From Acinetobacter gandensis (lineage in GTDB: Bacteria > Pseudomonadota > Gammaproteobacteria > Pseudomonadales > Moraxellaceae), in contig NZ_LZDS01000030.1 of assembly GCF_001678755.1 (NCBI RefSeq), positions 60,870 to 124,869 of the forward strand: a stretch of DNA of 64,000 bases, read 5' to 3'. The notes beneath the pieces were generated by a model. The model saw nothing but the letters and a program-made list of their open reading frames with translations, searched no databases and was not told the origin of the DNA. Within the stretch, counting starts at the first letter, position 1, and each line of letters opens with the position of its first letter. This document shows positions 63,896 through 64,000 of the stretch, in pieces. Made by a program: the position numbers and the translations under genes.

Positions 63896-64000
63896 AGTCA
63901 AGCCTCACGAGCAATTAGTATTGGTCAGCTTCATGCGTCACCGCACTTCCACATCCAACCTATCAACGTCGTAGTCTTCAACGGCTCTTTAGAGGAATAA
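63896..64000 (-). rRNA. rrl: 23S ribosomal RNA, 3' end (partial)
   Basis: The minus strand contains the last 105 nt of 23S rRNA: GAAGACTACGACGTTGAT and ACTAATTGCTCGTGAGGCTTG match the 3' region of bacterial 23S. The gene continues beyond the window. The gap to 5S (63696-63895) is the internal spacer. Confidence 0.92.

Overview
The window is chromosomal DNA from an Acinetobacter species (Moraxellaceae, Gammaproteobacteria). The evidence is the low G+C content, the protein sequences, and gene orders that are familiar from this genus: ilvE beside a lipooligosaccharide outer-core locus; gacS-cysM-exonuclease-rlmD-relA; a split pntA; a monomeric isocitrate dehydrogenase; coaBC/radC. Species was not determined. 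Most of the window is core chromosome, and no transposase, integrase, prophage or CRISPR array was seen.

Layout. 1-2824 (minus): the end of a cell-surface polysaccharide/LOS-type cluster (partial polysaccharide deacetylase, sulfatase-fold phosphoethanolamine transferase-like protein, ELM1-family protein), followed by ilvE, glnE and an orphan soluble histidine kinase to about 8 kb. 8-11.3 kb: a long AT-rich spacer and the monomeric NADP isocitrate dehydrogenase. 11.4-13.3 kb: a very AT-rich two-gene operon of unknown membrane proteins just downstream of the 3' end of tRNA-Leu(CAA). 13.7-22 kb (plus): queA, three membrane/unknown genes (DUF3137-like, LemA, unknown), tgt, yajC, secD, secF. 22-28.3 kb (minus): an S24-like regulator, relA, rlmD, a PolB-type exonuclease and cysM. 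28.5-34.4 kb (plus): gacS-type hybrid kinase, crotonase, GlxR-like dehydrogenase, Hyi-like isomerase, rsfS. 34.5-39.8 kb (minus): amt with a co-transcribed unknown gene, then pntAA-pntAB-pntB. 39.8-43 kb: a 0.9 kb spacer with an NtrC-type palindrome, then EamA and MFS exporters. 43-55.3 kb: a HEPN-like protein, a MetF-MetV fusion, dusA, a lipoprotein, coaBC, radC, a bestrophin, RNase AM, yciB, yciI, a coiled-coil membrane protein and mnmC. 55.3-63.5 kb: rhodanese, yajQ, hotdog proteins, SnoaL lipoprotein, trxC, alpha/beta hydrolase, a tandem DUF442 pair with a 35-residue lipoprotein, an Ig-like lipoprotein and a dihydrolipoamide-dehydrogenase-like protein. The right end is the 5S and the 3' end of the 23S rRNA of a minus-strand rrn operon.

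Themes. Three themes recur. (1) Nitrogen control: glnE, an amt gene with a clear sigma-54 promoter, and an isolated perfect NtrC-type palindrome. (2) tRNA/rRNA modification: queA, tgt, rlmD, dusA, mnmC. (3) Stress and global regulation: relA, GacS.

The least explained pieces are the unknown gene that takes the usual glnK place after amt, the AT-rich two-gene operon at tRNA-Leu, the HEPN-like protein, and the DUF442 pair with its micro-lipoprotein. No complete, clearly new multi-gene system was recognised; these are the best candidates. All family assignments are from reading motifs, without database searches.
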